From Flavobacterium sp. GSB-24 (GTDB lineage Bacteria > Bacteroidota > Bacteroidia > Flavobacteriales > Flavobacteriaceae): a stretch of DNA of 64,000 nucleotides. The DNA lies in assembly GCF_027924665.1 (NCBI RefSeq), contig NZ_AP027043.1:1736001-1800000 (forward strand), written 5' to 3'. The translations under genes and the position numbers were made by a program. Positions 9,065 to 17,072 of this stretch are shown here, one piece after another. Position 1 is the stretch's first letter. Every line of letters begins with the position of its first letter. Under the pieces are notes generated by a model. The model had not been told where the DNA came from. It saw nothing but the letters and a program-made list of their open reading frames with translations, and searched no databases.

Positions 9065-10054
9065 ATGAAATTAAAAATCAAGGTTTTATTAGTTTTTCTT
9101 ATTACTTCATTTTATTCTTTTTCTCAGGAAGGAATACCTGTTTATTCTGACTATTTGTCTGATAATTATTATTTAATTCACCCGTCAATGGCTGGTGCCG
9201 CTAATTGTGCAAAAATTAGATTAACTGCTAGAAAACAATGGTTTGGGCAAGAAGATGCGCCATCTTTACAAACATTAAGTTTTAACGGAAGAGTAGGCGA
9301 GCGCTCTGGGGCTGGTATTATTGTTTTTAATGATAAAAACGGATATCATTCACAGAAAGGGGTAAAATTAACTTATGCACATCATATTATGTTTTCAAGA
9401 GATGAAATTGATCTAAATCAGTTGTCTTTTGGAATTAGCGGAGGTTTGATACAGAATCAATTAGATGAAACGAAATTTGGAGGAACTTTTGATCCGATCG
9501 TTTTTGGTTCGATTCAAAAAGACTCTTATTTTAATCTTGATATTGGAGCTTCTTATAATTTTATGGACTTTTATGCACATGCAACCGTGCAGGGTTTACT
9601 AGAAACAAGACGAGAATTATATACTGACTATGAAAGTGATAACCTTAGAAAGTTTTTATTGAGTGTAGGATATGTTTTTGGTAAAAATGATAATATTACC
9701 TGGGAACCGTCTATTCTTTTTCAATTTTTTGACCAAACCAAAGAGAAAACACTAGACATAAACCTTAAAGCTTACAAAAATATGGATTTTGGAAGTCTTT
9801 GGGCGGCTCTTTCTTATAGAAGAGGTTTTGATGGAGCTCAATATCTTTCAGGAAGCGGAGTTTCTTCTCAAAAATTACAATTTATAACACCAATTGTAGG
9901 TGTAAATTTTAAGAATTTTATGTTTGCATACACTTATTCTCAAGTGATGGGAGATGTAAAATTTGATACTGGTGGTTATCATCAAATTACTTTAGGAATT
10001 AATTTATTTTGTAAAAAAGCACGTTACGATTGTAACTGTCCTGCAATTAACTAA
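9065..10054 (+). CDS. PorP/SprF family type IX secretion membrane protein
   Basis: Outer-membrane beta-barrel protein of 329 aa with a signal peptide cleaved near residue 21 (TSFYSFSQ). The family opening QEGIPVYSDYLSDNYYLIHPSMAGAA is diagnostic for PorP/SprF. These proteins work with the T9SS, and SprF-like members help export and attach a partner protein carrying a type B C-terminal domain, often encoded next door. No such partner is adjacent here; the nearest candidate in the window is at 49247-51442. It probably forms a unit with the carbonic anhydrase gene 12 bp downstream, although no functional link is obvious. Confidence 0.92.
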   Translation: MKLKIKVLLVFLITSFYSFSQEGIPVYSDYLSDNYYLIHPSMAGAANCAKIRLTARKQWFGQEDAPSLQTLSFNGRVGERSGAGIIVFNDKNGYHSQKGVKLTYAHHIMFSRDEIDLNQLSFGISGGLIQNQLDETKFGGTFDPIVFGSIQKDSYFNLDIGASYNFMDFYAHATVQGLLETRRELYTDYESDNLRKFLLSVGYVFGKNDNITWEPSILFQFFDQTKEKTLDINLKAYKNMDFGSLWAALSYRRGFDGAQYLSGSGVSSQKLQFITPIVGVNFKNFMFAYTYSQVMGDVKFDTGGYHQITLGINLFCKKARYDCNCPAIN

Positions 10055-10066
10055 ATTTTATTTTTT

Positions 10067-10585
10067 ATGCTGATTAAATCTGTAAACGGAAAATCACCTT
10101 TGATTCCAGAGGATTGTTATGTTGCTGAAAATGCGACTATTGTAGGCGATGTTACTTTTGGCGATTCTTGCAGTGTCTGGTTTAATGCTGTTGTTCGAGG
10201 AGATGTTCATTTTATTAAAATTGGCAATAAAGTAAACATTCAAGATGGCGCAATTATTCACTGCACCTATCAAAAACATCCAACAATAATTGGAGATAAT
10301 GTTTCGATAGGGCATAATGCTATCGTACACGGCTGTACTATTCATGATAATGTTTTGATTGGAATGGGCGCTATTGTAATGGATAATTGTGTTATAGAAA
10401 GTAACTCAATCATTGCTGCTGGAGCCGTGGTTACACAAAATACGGTTGTAACTTCTGGAAGTATTTATGCAGGCGTTCCCGCCAAAAAAGTAAAAGACAT
10501 AGATCAGTCTAATTTTGCAGGTGAAATCGAACGCATTTCAAATAATTATGTCATGTATTCAAGCTGGTTTAAAAACGAAGATTAG
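10067..10585 (+). CDS. Gamma-class carbonic anhydrase family protein
   Basis: Left-handed beta-helix protein of 172 aa built from hexapeptide repeats, related to YrdA/PaaY and gamma-carbonic anhydrase. The three metal-binding histidines are present at His65, His83 and His88 (IIHC and IGHNAIVHGC). Trimer formation with a metal at each interface is expected. Many homologues have weak or no carbonic anhydrase activity, so the reaction is uncertain. It lies 12 bp after the PorP/SprF gene and is followed by a bidirectional terminator. Confidence 0.9.
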   Translation: MLIKSVNGKSPLIPEDCYVAENATIVGDVTFGDSCSVWFNAVVRGDVHFIKIGNKVNIQDGAIIHCTYQKHPTIIGDNVSIGHNAIVHGCTIHDNVLIGMGAIVMDNCVIESNSIIAAGAVVTQNTVVTSGSIYAGVPAKKVKDIDQSNFAGEIERISNNYVMYSSWFKNED

Positions 10586-10606
10586 GCTTAAAAAAAAATC
10601 AATATA

Positions 10607-10651
10607 AAATTCCAAATTCCAAAAGAATCAAACCTTGGAATTTGGAATTTT
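10607..10651. terminator. Bidirectional terminator built from AAATTCC heptamers
   Basis: Inverted repeat AAAATTCCAAATTCC / GGAATTTGGAATTTT with T-rich sequence on the plus side and an A-rich left flank. It sits between the convergent carbonic anhydrase and response-regulator genes. Each arm is two copies of a 7-bp unit, a style seen in other intergenic tracts of this window. Confidence 0.65.
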
Positions 10652-10672
10652 CTTTTTTGGGATTTAAAAAAC

Positions 10673-11389
10673 TTAGAGGTTGATTTTTTCGAAGAAAGTA
10701 TTTTTATAGCTTTCGCTGATAGGAATACGTTTATCGCTTATTAATACCTTATTTTTTTGAATAGATTTCACATGTTTTATATTGATAATATACGATCGGT
10801 GAATTCGTGCAAAACCCTTATTAGAAAGTAAATTTTCTAATTTAATCAAGCTGATTAAAGTCAAAATGAATTTATTATCTGTAGTGTAAATTTTGACATA
10901 ATCTTTCAAACCTTCAATAAAAAGAATATCAGCAAAATTTAGTTTTACATTTTCGTACTCCGCGCGTACAAACATAAAATCTTGTTCGATTTCTGGAGCA
11001 GTTGTATTTTCCGAAATTGCTTGAATTGCTGTTGCCGGCTGTAAAACCTGCTGTGCTCTTACTACCGCTTTTAAAAATCGATGAAAAGGGATTGGTTTTA
11101 CCAAATAATCGACCGCACCAAGATTAAATCCTTCTACAGCATAATCTGAGTATGCAGTTGTAAAAATAACCAAAGGCTTTTTTTCGATTGTATTTAAAAA
11201 GTCAATTCCAGAAAAATGCGGCATCTGAATATCCAAAAATACCAAATCAACATTATTTTGATTAATAAATGAAACGGCATCAATCGCATTGTTGAACGAA
11301 TTTACTAATTCAAGTGAGTCCACTTTTTTAACAAAATCCTGCAGTAGTTCTACAGCTAAAGGTTCGTCATCAATAATTACACATTTCAT
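10673..11389 (-). CDS. LytTR-family two-component response regulator
   Basis: DNA-binding regulator of 238 aa. The receiver domain (about residues 1-120) has the acidic pair Asp7/Asp8, phospho-acceptor Asp53 (LVFLDIQMP) and Lys98 (YLVKP). The C-terminal LytTR domain (about 138-238) has the family block FARIHRSYIINIKHV. The cognate kinase is very likely the LytS-type protein at 12217-13329; the dioxygenase-like gene lies between them. A 106-bp gap with its own -7-like box precedes it, so it may be transcribed both with the operon and alone. Confidence 0.94.
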   Translation of the reverse strand: MKCVIIDDEPLAVELLQDFVKKVDSLELVNSFNNAIDAVSFINQNNVDLVFLDIQMPHFSGIDFLNTIEKKPLVIFTTAYSDYAVEGFNLGAVDYLVKPIPFHRFLKAVVRAQQVLQPATAIQAISENTTAPEIEQDFMFVRAEYENVKLNFADILFIEGLKDYVKIYTTDNKFILTLISLIKLENLLSNKGFARIHRSYIINIKHVKSIQKNKVLISDKRIPISESYKNTFFEKINL

Positions 11390-11427
11390 TTGTTCTGGAT
11401 TAAATTTTTACAATTTGTTTTGGCATT

Positions 11428-11435
11428 CAAAAGTA
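11428..11435 (-). promoter_or_regulatory. Candidate -7 element for the LytTR regulator gene
   Basis: Minus-strand TACTTTTG fits TAnnTTTG, 38 bp before the ATG, in the only sizeable gap of the operon. No TTG at -33, so weak or activator-dependent if real. Confidence 0.33.
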
Positions 11436-11495
11436 ATTTGAAACCAGTAGATTAAGTTTTAAAGTTTTCATAAAATACTGGTTAAGAGATCACAA

Positions 11496-12206
11496 TTAAG
11501 CGTTAACAGTTATCGTTTTAGTAAGAGTGTAACCGTCTGTTAAATTGCCGGTTATAGTTGCCAAGTCATTAGATAAACTATCAGCAAAAACATTATCTTT
11601 TGTATTTGCGGTATCGGCCTGTCCGTGTGCAGCATAATTACTGCTAGAATATACCTGACTTGAAACGTTTTCTGGAAAAGCAATTTGAGTTACTAATAAA
11701 GAACTGCCAGTGCTCGATAAAACTTCAACATGTACATGCGGCGCCCTTCCTTGATACCAGCCAGGATAAATCGAAATAAAAGAAACATTTCCGTTGGTAT
11801 CAGAAGTTTGTCTTCCTCTTAAAAAATGTACAGAAGTATAATCTGTCTGCTGCATAGATGTTCCTCCATATTCAGAATAATTTCCGTCTTTATCACAATG
11901 CCAGACATCTACTAAAACTCCCGACAGAGGTTCGCAATTGTTCTTTTGGTTTTCAATCTTTAAATTAATCAGCAGAGCAACTCCAACACGATCAGATTTA
12001 ATATTTTCTAAAACCAGCTGGCTTGGCGTTTTGATGGGAAAAGGGCCTTTTGTCTCTGAAGGTGAAACAGTACAGCTTCCATCTCCAGAATTACCTGAGT
12101 TGGTTTCATCATTGTCACTTTTGGAGCATGATTCTAATAATTTTGAAGCTGTTGCTAATGAAGCAATGCCTAAAATACCATTTCGAATGAATTTTTTTCT
12201 GTCCAT
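11496..12206 (-). CDS. Intradiol ring-cleavage dioxygenase-like lipoprotein
   Basis: Protein of 236 aa with the intradiol dioxygenase core fold (protocatechuate 3,4-dioxygenase beta-like). A lipobox (LLESC, Cys27) after a Lys/Arg-rich start predicts export as a lipoprotein, unlike cytoplasmic catabolic enzymes. All four predicted Fe(III) ligands are present: Tyr110 (WHCDKDGNYSEY), Tyr151, His157 and His159 (YPGWYQGRAPHVHVEV). It should therefore be able to bind iron and cleave a catechol-type ring, but the substrate is unknown and no catechol pathway genes are nearby. It lies between a sensor kinase and its regulator, 10 bp after the kinase. Confidence 0.88.
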   Translation of the reverse strand: MDRKKFIRNGILGIASLATASKLLESCSKSDNDETNSGNSGDGSCTVSPSETKGPFPIKTPSQLVLENIKSDRVGVALLINLKIENQKNNCEPLSGVLVDVWHCDKDGNYSEYGGTSMQQTDYTSVHFLRGRQTSDTNGNVSFISIYPGWYQGRAPHVHVEVLSSTGSSLLVTQIAFPENVSSQVYSSSNYAAHGQADTANTKDNVFADSLSNDLATITGNLTDGYTLTKTITVNA

Positions 12207-12216
12207 AATCAGTTGT

Positions 12217-13329
12217 TTAATCTATTGCGGTTTTAATTTCATCTAATTTTAGATTCAAATGAACTCGGTAATATTCATTATCCTGAGTAATGGTTAGTTC
12301 GTGCGCGTTAGGGTACAATAAATCGAGACGGTTTTGAATGTTCACCAATCCAATTCCTGAATTTTCAGGATCTTTTACATAATTTTCGATGGTATTTTCA
12401 ATCCAAAAATCAAGATTATTATCAGTAATCAAAATTTTAATTTTTACGTGGGCTGCACCTTTATAATCGGTTCCGTATTTAAAAGCATTTTCGACAAAAG
12501 AAATCAATAACAATGGCTCAATAAATTTATTCCTAGTATTGCCATGAACATTAATTACAATGTCTTCAATGTTGTTTAATCTGAGTTTTTGCAGTTCAAT
12601 GTAATTCTGAATATAGTTAACCTCTTTTTCTAAAGCCACCGTTTTATTGTCTGTCTCATACAGCATATAGCGCATAAGTTCAGACAAGGTCACGATGGCA
12701 TCAGGGACCAAATCAGATTTTTTGTGTGCCAAAGAATAAATACTATTTAACGAATTGAATAAAAAGTGCGGATTGGTTTGTTTGCGCAGGTATATTAATT
12801 CTGTATTTGTTCTATGTGTTTCTGCAATAAGTTTATTTTGCTGATTATTATAGAATTCGGTTAATGTTCTAATAATAGCGCTGATCGTTATAATTAAAAT
12901 ATAGAAAAATGATGGACCAATCTTAAAAAAAAGTGGCTGTCTCATTTCAATTCTATGCGTCATTCTGCCTTTCGGGAAAAAATGCGGACCTTCAGGAATC
13001 ATTCTGGCAGGCATTACATTTTCGGGTCTTAAATGTCTAAATTCAGGAATAAAATAATTTATCCTAATAATCATAAAAGCGGCGATAAGGCCAAAAGCAA
13101 CTATAAAATAAAACCAATATTTTTTTTGTAAAAGATAAATTGGAACCAAGTAAAAATAGTTCAGATAAAACAATACAATCCCGGTTATCCATTGCACATA
13201 GAAGTCATTATTGATCTTAAACGGACTTTCATAAAACTGTATTAAGGAAGTTAAAATAAAGAAAATCCATATTACACAATGAAACAAGATTTTGTTATAG
13301 CCTGTATTTTTAATGGTATCTAGCTGCAT
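12217..13329 (-). CDS. LytS/YehU-type sensor histidine kinase
   Basis: Membrane sensor kinase of 370 aa. About four transmembrane helices are visible (roughly residues 13-31, 46-65, 72-90 and 137-155), with a periplasmic loop rich in Pro, His and Met before the last one (RPENVMPARMIPEGPHFF). The His_kinase domain follows with phospho-acceptor His188 (QTNPHFLFNSLNSIYSL). An HATPase domain has the N box around Asn281 (ENAFKYG) and a G box near residue 327 (GIGLVNIQNRL). The His/Met-rich loop might sense a metal or redox signal (inference only). It starts 1 bp after the DUF4907 stop and pairs with the LytTR regulator. Confidence 0.94.
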   Translation of the reverse strand: MQLDTIKNTGYNKILFHCVIWIFFILTSLIQFYESPFKINNDFYVQWITGIVLFYLNYFYLVPIYLLQKKYWFYFIVAFGLIAAFMIIRINYFIPEFRHLRPENVMPARMIPEGPHFFPKGRMTHRIEMRQPLFFKIGPSFFYILIITISAIIRTLTEFYNNQQNKLIAETHRTNTELIYLRKQTNPHFLFNSLNSIYSLAHKKSDLVPDAIVTLSELMRYMLYETDNKTVALEKEVNYIQNYIELQKLRLNNIEDIVINVHGNTRNKFIEPLLLISFVENAFKYGTDYKGAAHVKIKILITDNNLDFWIENTIENYVKDPENSGIGLVNIQNRLDLLYPNAHELTITQDNEYYRVHLNLKLDEIKTAID

Positions 13330-13330
13330 T

Positions 13331-13666
13331 TTACAATTTTATTTTTAATAAAATTAAATCTTTTTTGGTTACCGTTGGGGATAAGTTTTCTTTGAGTTTT
13401 TGTTTTACAAGATCAGCAACTTTCAAAGCATCATCTTCTGTTTTAAAACTTTTATTCTCACTAATTGCAGGAATAATTGACTGCTTAATCAAAATCTTTT
13501 CTTTGTATGAAATGGTATAGCCCCATCCCGAATTTGTTTTAAAAGCACTAGATGTCAGAACTTCTTTTTTAGCGCAGGCAGCAAAAAATAAGAGAAATGC
13601 AATAAATAGTAAATTCTTCTGGATGATATTCCAGAAGAATTTTTTGATATTAATTATCGTCATCAT
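13331..13666 (-). CDS. DUF4907-family lipoprotein
   Basis: Small exported protein of about 111 aa. I use the ATG pair at 13666/13663 rather than the upstream ATG at 13720, because the extra 18 residues overlap the Kelch gene's coding end and look unlike a signal sequence. A hydrophobic stretch then a lipobox (LLFFAAC) predicts a lipoprotein. The mature part has the DUF4907 pattern SGWGYTISYKEKILIKQSII followed by KSFKTEDDALKVADLV. Function unknown. It overlaps the Kelch gene by 17 bp and is 1 bp from the kinase gene, so it is part of that operon. Confidence 0.82.
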   Translation of the reverse strand: MMTIINIKKFFWNIIQKNLLFIAFLLFFAACAKKEVLTSSAFKTNSGWGYTISYKEKILIKQSIIPAISENKSFKTEDDALKVADLVKQKLKENLSPTVTKKDLILLKIKL

Positions 13667-14657
13667 TTTGTTCTTCCAATGGTCTAAATTCCCAAGCATC
13701 ATCAAAATAAGTAGAACCAATTCTTCCTAACATATAAAACCCGCGATTGTTAATTGCAAAACCAACTGCATCAGTTCTTGTAGCGCCTTCCATTGGAGTT
13801 CTTTCTACCCATAAGTCGGTTGTCGGGTTGTATTCCCAAATTGTTTTTACGTTTTCACCACCTACAACATATCCTAATCCATTCATAGAGAAACTTGATG
13901 CATTAGAACGTACAATTGCATAATCGTCGTTGTAGCTGTCATTATCATCTGTATCTTTATCAATATCTCTTTTTCTAGTCCAAACATCTGTTGAAGGATC
14001 AAACTCCCAAAAATCTTCTTGGTAAACTCCGTTATTGACACCAGTTGCTAAGTACGCTTTATCTGCAATTACAAAAACTGTGGCATTACGTCTTTTGTTT
14101 CCGCTAAAGCCATTTACAAGTGTCCAAGTATTGGCTTGATCATCATATTGATAAAAATCTTTTAAATAATTTCCATCATAACCAGTACCAAAATAAGCTT
14201 TACCGCCGGCCTGAAAACCTACTGCTGCATAACGAGCCGTTCCTGCAAAATCTGTTTTTTGTGTCCAGCTGTTGCTAGAAGGATCATATTGATAAAAATC
14301 TTTCAGTTTATTTGTTCCATCATAACCAAGACCAACATATCCTTTTTCGTTTAATGCAAAACTAGATGCAGAGCTTCTGCCTACGCCTGCAAAGTCAGCC
14401 TTCTGCTCCCAATAATCTCCAGTTGAGTTATAAGCCCATAAATCTTTTAAATAAACATCGCCAGTATAACCTCCGGCTACGTAAGCAAAATCTCCAATAA
14501 CAAAACTTGTTGCACTAGATCTTGCAGGGCCGTCGAAGGCTGATTTTTTAATCCAGTTTCCCATTAAATCGTCATCATCATTGTCATTGCTGCAACTTAT
14601 AAAAAAGAGGCCTGAGAAAAGCGCTGTGAATAAAATTCCTTTTTTTAGATTAATCAT
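13650..14657 (-). CDS. Kelch-repeat lipoprotein
   Basis: Predicted beta-propeller lipoprotein of 335 aa. The signal sequence ends in a lipobox (LFFISC, Cys22), followed by an Asp/Asn-rich linker. About six Kelch-type blades follow, each with a gly-rich strand (YVAGGYTGD, YVGLGYDGT, YFGTGYDGN, YLATGVNNG, YVVGGE) and a phrase such as DLWAYNSTGDYWEQK. Propellers of this type bind proteins or glycans; a ligand cannot be predicted. It is 15 bp after the DUF6268 gene and overlaps the DUF4907 gene, placing it in the two-component operon. Confidence 0.9.
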   Translation of the reverse strand: MINLKKGILFTALFSGLFFISCSNDNDDDDLMGNWIKKSAFDGPARSSATSFVIGDFAYVAGGYTGDVYLKDLWAYNSTGDYWEQKADFAGVGRSSASSFALNEKGYVGLGYDGTNKLKDFYQYDPSSNSWTQKTDFAGTARYAAVGFQAGGKAYFGTGYDGNYLKDFYQYDDQANTWTLVNGFSGNKRRNATVFVIADKAYLATGVNNGVYQEDFWEFDPSTDVWTRKRDIDKDTDDNDSYNDDYAIVRSNASSFSMNGLGYVVGGENVKTIWEYNPTTDLWVERTPMEGATRTDAVGFAINNRGFYMLGRIGSTYFDDAWEFRPLEEQNDDDN

Positions 14658-14672
14658 AGTTTATTTAATTAT

Positions 14673-15515
14673 TTATTGTTTGTATTTGATCCCGACTCCT
14701 AAAACGTAACCATTTCCAGTATTGTAGTCATAAACTTTATGATCGTTATTGTTTAATAAGTTGTATTTTTTATTAAAATCATAACCCGCTTTAAAATTTA
14801 AAAACCAATTTTTGGTGACATTCCTTTCGTACTCAAAAGCCGATGTCATTTGTGATAAAACTGCTTTTTCGGCATTACTATCTTTATCAGCAGAAACATC
14901 CAAATGATAGAAGTTTCCATTAAAACTGTTCGTCAGACTAAACTTGTTTCGTTCATTATTTGAATAGGAAAACTTTGAATCTGGAAACCCAATTCGAAAG
15001 TTAGTTTTCTCATTCATTTTATAATCAAAAGCAATAATTGGAGTAAATTTTGGTGCACCAAATATTGATGTCCGACCAGCTCCCAGTATTACATTTAGTC
15101 TTGAACTGATTTTTTGGTTAATTTCCAGATTTCCTAAAACAGTAAGATCTGAGAAATCTAAATTTCCCTGAAAATTTGCTGTCGGAATTATAGAAATCTG
15201 CCAGTTTGTTTTTTCTGACATCTCATAAGAATATTCAAATTTGTTTTGAATTTGATTGAATTTATCCTGATCAGCATTGAAATTATAAGGATTGAATTCG
15301 TAATTCACTTTCAAATTCGAGTATTCTACTGTGTTAGTAATAGTGTTTTGAGTTCCAATTTTTTTTTGATAAAAAACTGCAATATCTGTTTCATTAAAAT
15401 TTATCTTTTTTGTGGGCTCCGTTTTGATATTCATAGAAACACCAAAATGTTCTTGGGCTTTCATTCCTAAAAAAGAAATCAAAAAAAGAGAACACATTAA
15501 AAACCGTACTTTCAT
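14673..15515 (-). CDS. DUF6268-family outer-membrane beta-barrel protein
   Basis: First gene of the operon, 280 aa. A signal peptide (MKVRFLMCSLFLISFLGMKA) is followed by alternating hydrophobic and aromatic beta strands ending in GNGYVLGVGIKYKQ, as in a small outer-membrane barrel. The pattern fits DUF6268, a family of unknown function; I am fairly but not fully sure of that name. As first gene next to surface lipoproteins and a sensor kinase, it may supply the outer-membrane part of an envelope system. A -7-like box lies 18 bp upstream of the start. Confidence 0.82.
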   Translation of the reverse strand: MKVRFLMCSLFLISFLGMKAQEHFGVSMNIKTEPTKKINFNETDIAVFYQKKIGTQNTITNTVEYSNLKVNYEFNPYNFNADQDKFNQIQNKFEYSYEMSEKTNWQISIIPTANFQGNLDFSDLTVLGNLEINQKISSRLNVILGAGRTSIFGAPKFTPIIAFDYKMNEKTNFRIGFPDSKFSYSNNERNKFSLTNSFNGNFYHLDVSADKDSNAEKAVLSQMTSAFEYERNVTKNWFLNFKAGYDFNKKYNLLNNNDHKVYDYNTGNGYVLGVGIKYKQ

Positions 15516-15532
15516 TATTTATTTTATTGGCT

Positions 15533-15540
15533 CAAAATTA
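15533..15540 (-). promoter_or_regulatory. Candidate -7 element for the DUF6268-Kelch-kinase operon
   Basis: Minus-strand TAATTTTG fits TAnnTTTG, 18 bp before the first ATG. No TTG at -33, which fits an activated promoter. Upstream, two ACGAT-containing words (around 15591-15608 and 15638-15655, minus strand) could be regulator sites, but this is weak. Confidence 0.35.
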
Positions 15541-15723
15541 GGTGGATGACGGTCTTAAAAAAAAGAAGATATATGTACGCCGTGTTTTGATAGACAAAAT
15601 CGTTCTTTTTATGGTCGAATTAAATTTTGAGAGTGCAATTGGTATTGTAGATCGTTTTGAGTGATTTGTAGCTTAAAAATGCACAGTAGTATATGTTATA
15701 GTGTATCACCAAACCCTGCATTT

Positions 15724-15731
15724 TATATTTG
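15724..15731 (+). promoter_or_regulatory. Candidate -7 element for the DUF4270 gene
   Basis: TATATTTG fits TAnnTTTG and ends 15 bp before the ATG at 15747, implying a very short leader. No TTG at the expected spacing. Confidence 0.35.
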
Positions 15732-15746
15732 CTCAAAAAATATATT

Positions 15747-17072
15747 ATGCACAAGTTTATATTGATACTGCTTTTTGTACTAACCATATTTTCATGTGGT
15801 ACAGATACTGACACGGGGGAGTTTACGGTTGGATCAGATTATTTGGCTTTAAGTAATAAAGTAATTATGATTGATACGGTTACAGTCGACATGTCAACTA
15901 TAAATTTCGACTCCCTTGCAACTTCAAACCGCTCTAGAATTCTGATAGGAAACTATGACGATCCAATTTTTGGAAAAGTGAAATCAGATAGTTATTTTCA
16001 GCTTTCTACAAGTGTTTATGCTTTATCTAGTGTAGGATCAGATACAGAATCTGTAAATTATGTTTTCGATTCAATTTCGATGATTCTTAAATATGATCGT
16101 TATTATTATGGAGATACCACCAGAGTACAGACTTTTAATATTCATCGATTAACTCAAAAAGTCAAACCTAACACAGAAGATAACAATTTCTATAATAATT
16201 CGACTTTGACTTACAGTCCCGAAAGTTTAGGGACAATATCTTTTAAGCCAAGACCAAAAGAAAAAGATTCTATAAATATTCAAATGAGTAAAGAGTTTGG
16301 AGAAGCTCTTTTTCAAAAAATAAAGAAAAGGGAGGTTACAGATTTTGATAGTTTTACAGAATATTTGAAAGGACTTGTTTTAGTCCCAGAAAATTCTACC
16401 TCTTCAAATGTAATCGGATTTAGTGTTTCGTCCAGTAAAGTCCGATTGTACTATTCTAAATACCAAACAGATAGTGAGACGCCTTTTATAATTGATTTTA
16501 CAATTCTGGATGCTACGAAACAATTTAACTCTATTTCGCTCAATAAAACGGGAACTATACTGCAAAATCTCCCCATTTCCAGTAGTAAGTTATCTAGCAC
16601 GCTCACTAGTAATCAAGGATTTATTCAATCTGGAACAGGTGTAGCCTGCCGAGTCGATTTTCCAAATATAAAGCAGTTTAAAAATATTGCTGTAAATGGA
16701 GCAATTGTAGATGCAGAATTAATTTTGAAACCAGTAAACAATTCTTATTCTGAAAAATATCCTCTGGCAGATTCGTTGACTGTTTATGTTGGCGATAATT
16801 TAAATAGAATAAGCGGCACATTGGTCAACTCAGCCGGAACTTCTGTTTATGGAAAATTGAATAAGAAGAGTGATGAGTTTAACGAAAATGTTGGGTATTC
16901 AATTTCAGTTGGAAATTTTCTCCAGAAAGAAATGCTCAAGCAATCAGATTCGAGATCCTCTCTCATACTGACTTTACCAGGAATTGCCCAGTCTGTTAAT
17001 AGAATAGTTCTAGGCGATCAAAAGCATTTGAACAATAAAATTCAGCTGAAAATTTATTATATCTCATACTAA
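15747..17072 (+). CDS. DUF4270-family lipoprotein
   Basis: Exported protein of 441 aa. I choose the ATG at 15747 over the TTG at 15729 because it directly opens a good lipoprotein signal (HKFILILLFVLTIFSC). The mature part has DUF4270 features: an early strand with VDMSTINFDSLATSNRSRIL, then LIGNYDDPIFGKVKSDSYFQL, and a C-terminal YPLADSLTVYVGDN. The family is widespread in Bacteroidota and its role is unknown. Its stop abuts the ATG of the next gene, an outer-membrane barrel, so the two are almost certainly co-translated and may act together at the outer membrane. Confidence 0.88.
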   Translation: MHKFILILLFVLTIFSCGTDTDTGEFTVGSDYLALSNKVIMIDTVTVDMSTINFDSLATSNRSRILIGNYDDPIFGKVKSDSYFQLSTSVYALSSVGSDTESVNYVFDSISMILKYDRYYYGDTTRVQTFNIHRLTQKVKPNTEDNNFYNNSTLTYSPESLGTISFKPRPKEKDSINIQMSKEFGEALFQKIKKREVTDFDSFTEYLKGLVLVPENSTSSNVIGFSVSSSKVRLYYSKYQTDSETPFIIDFTILDATKQFNSISLNKTGTILQNLPISSSKLSSTLTSNQGFIQSGTGVACRVDFPNIKQFKNIAVNGAIVDAELILKPVNNSYSEKYPLADSLTVYVGDNLNRISGTLVNSAGTSVYGKLNKKSDEFNENVGYSISVGNFLQKEMLKQSDSRSSLILTLPGIAQSVNRIVLGDQKHLNNKIQLKIYYISY

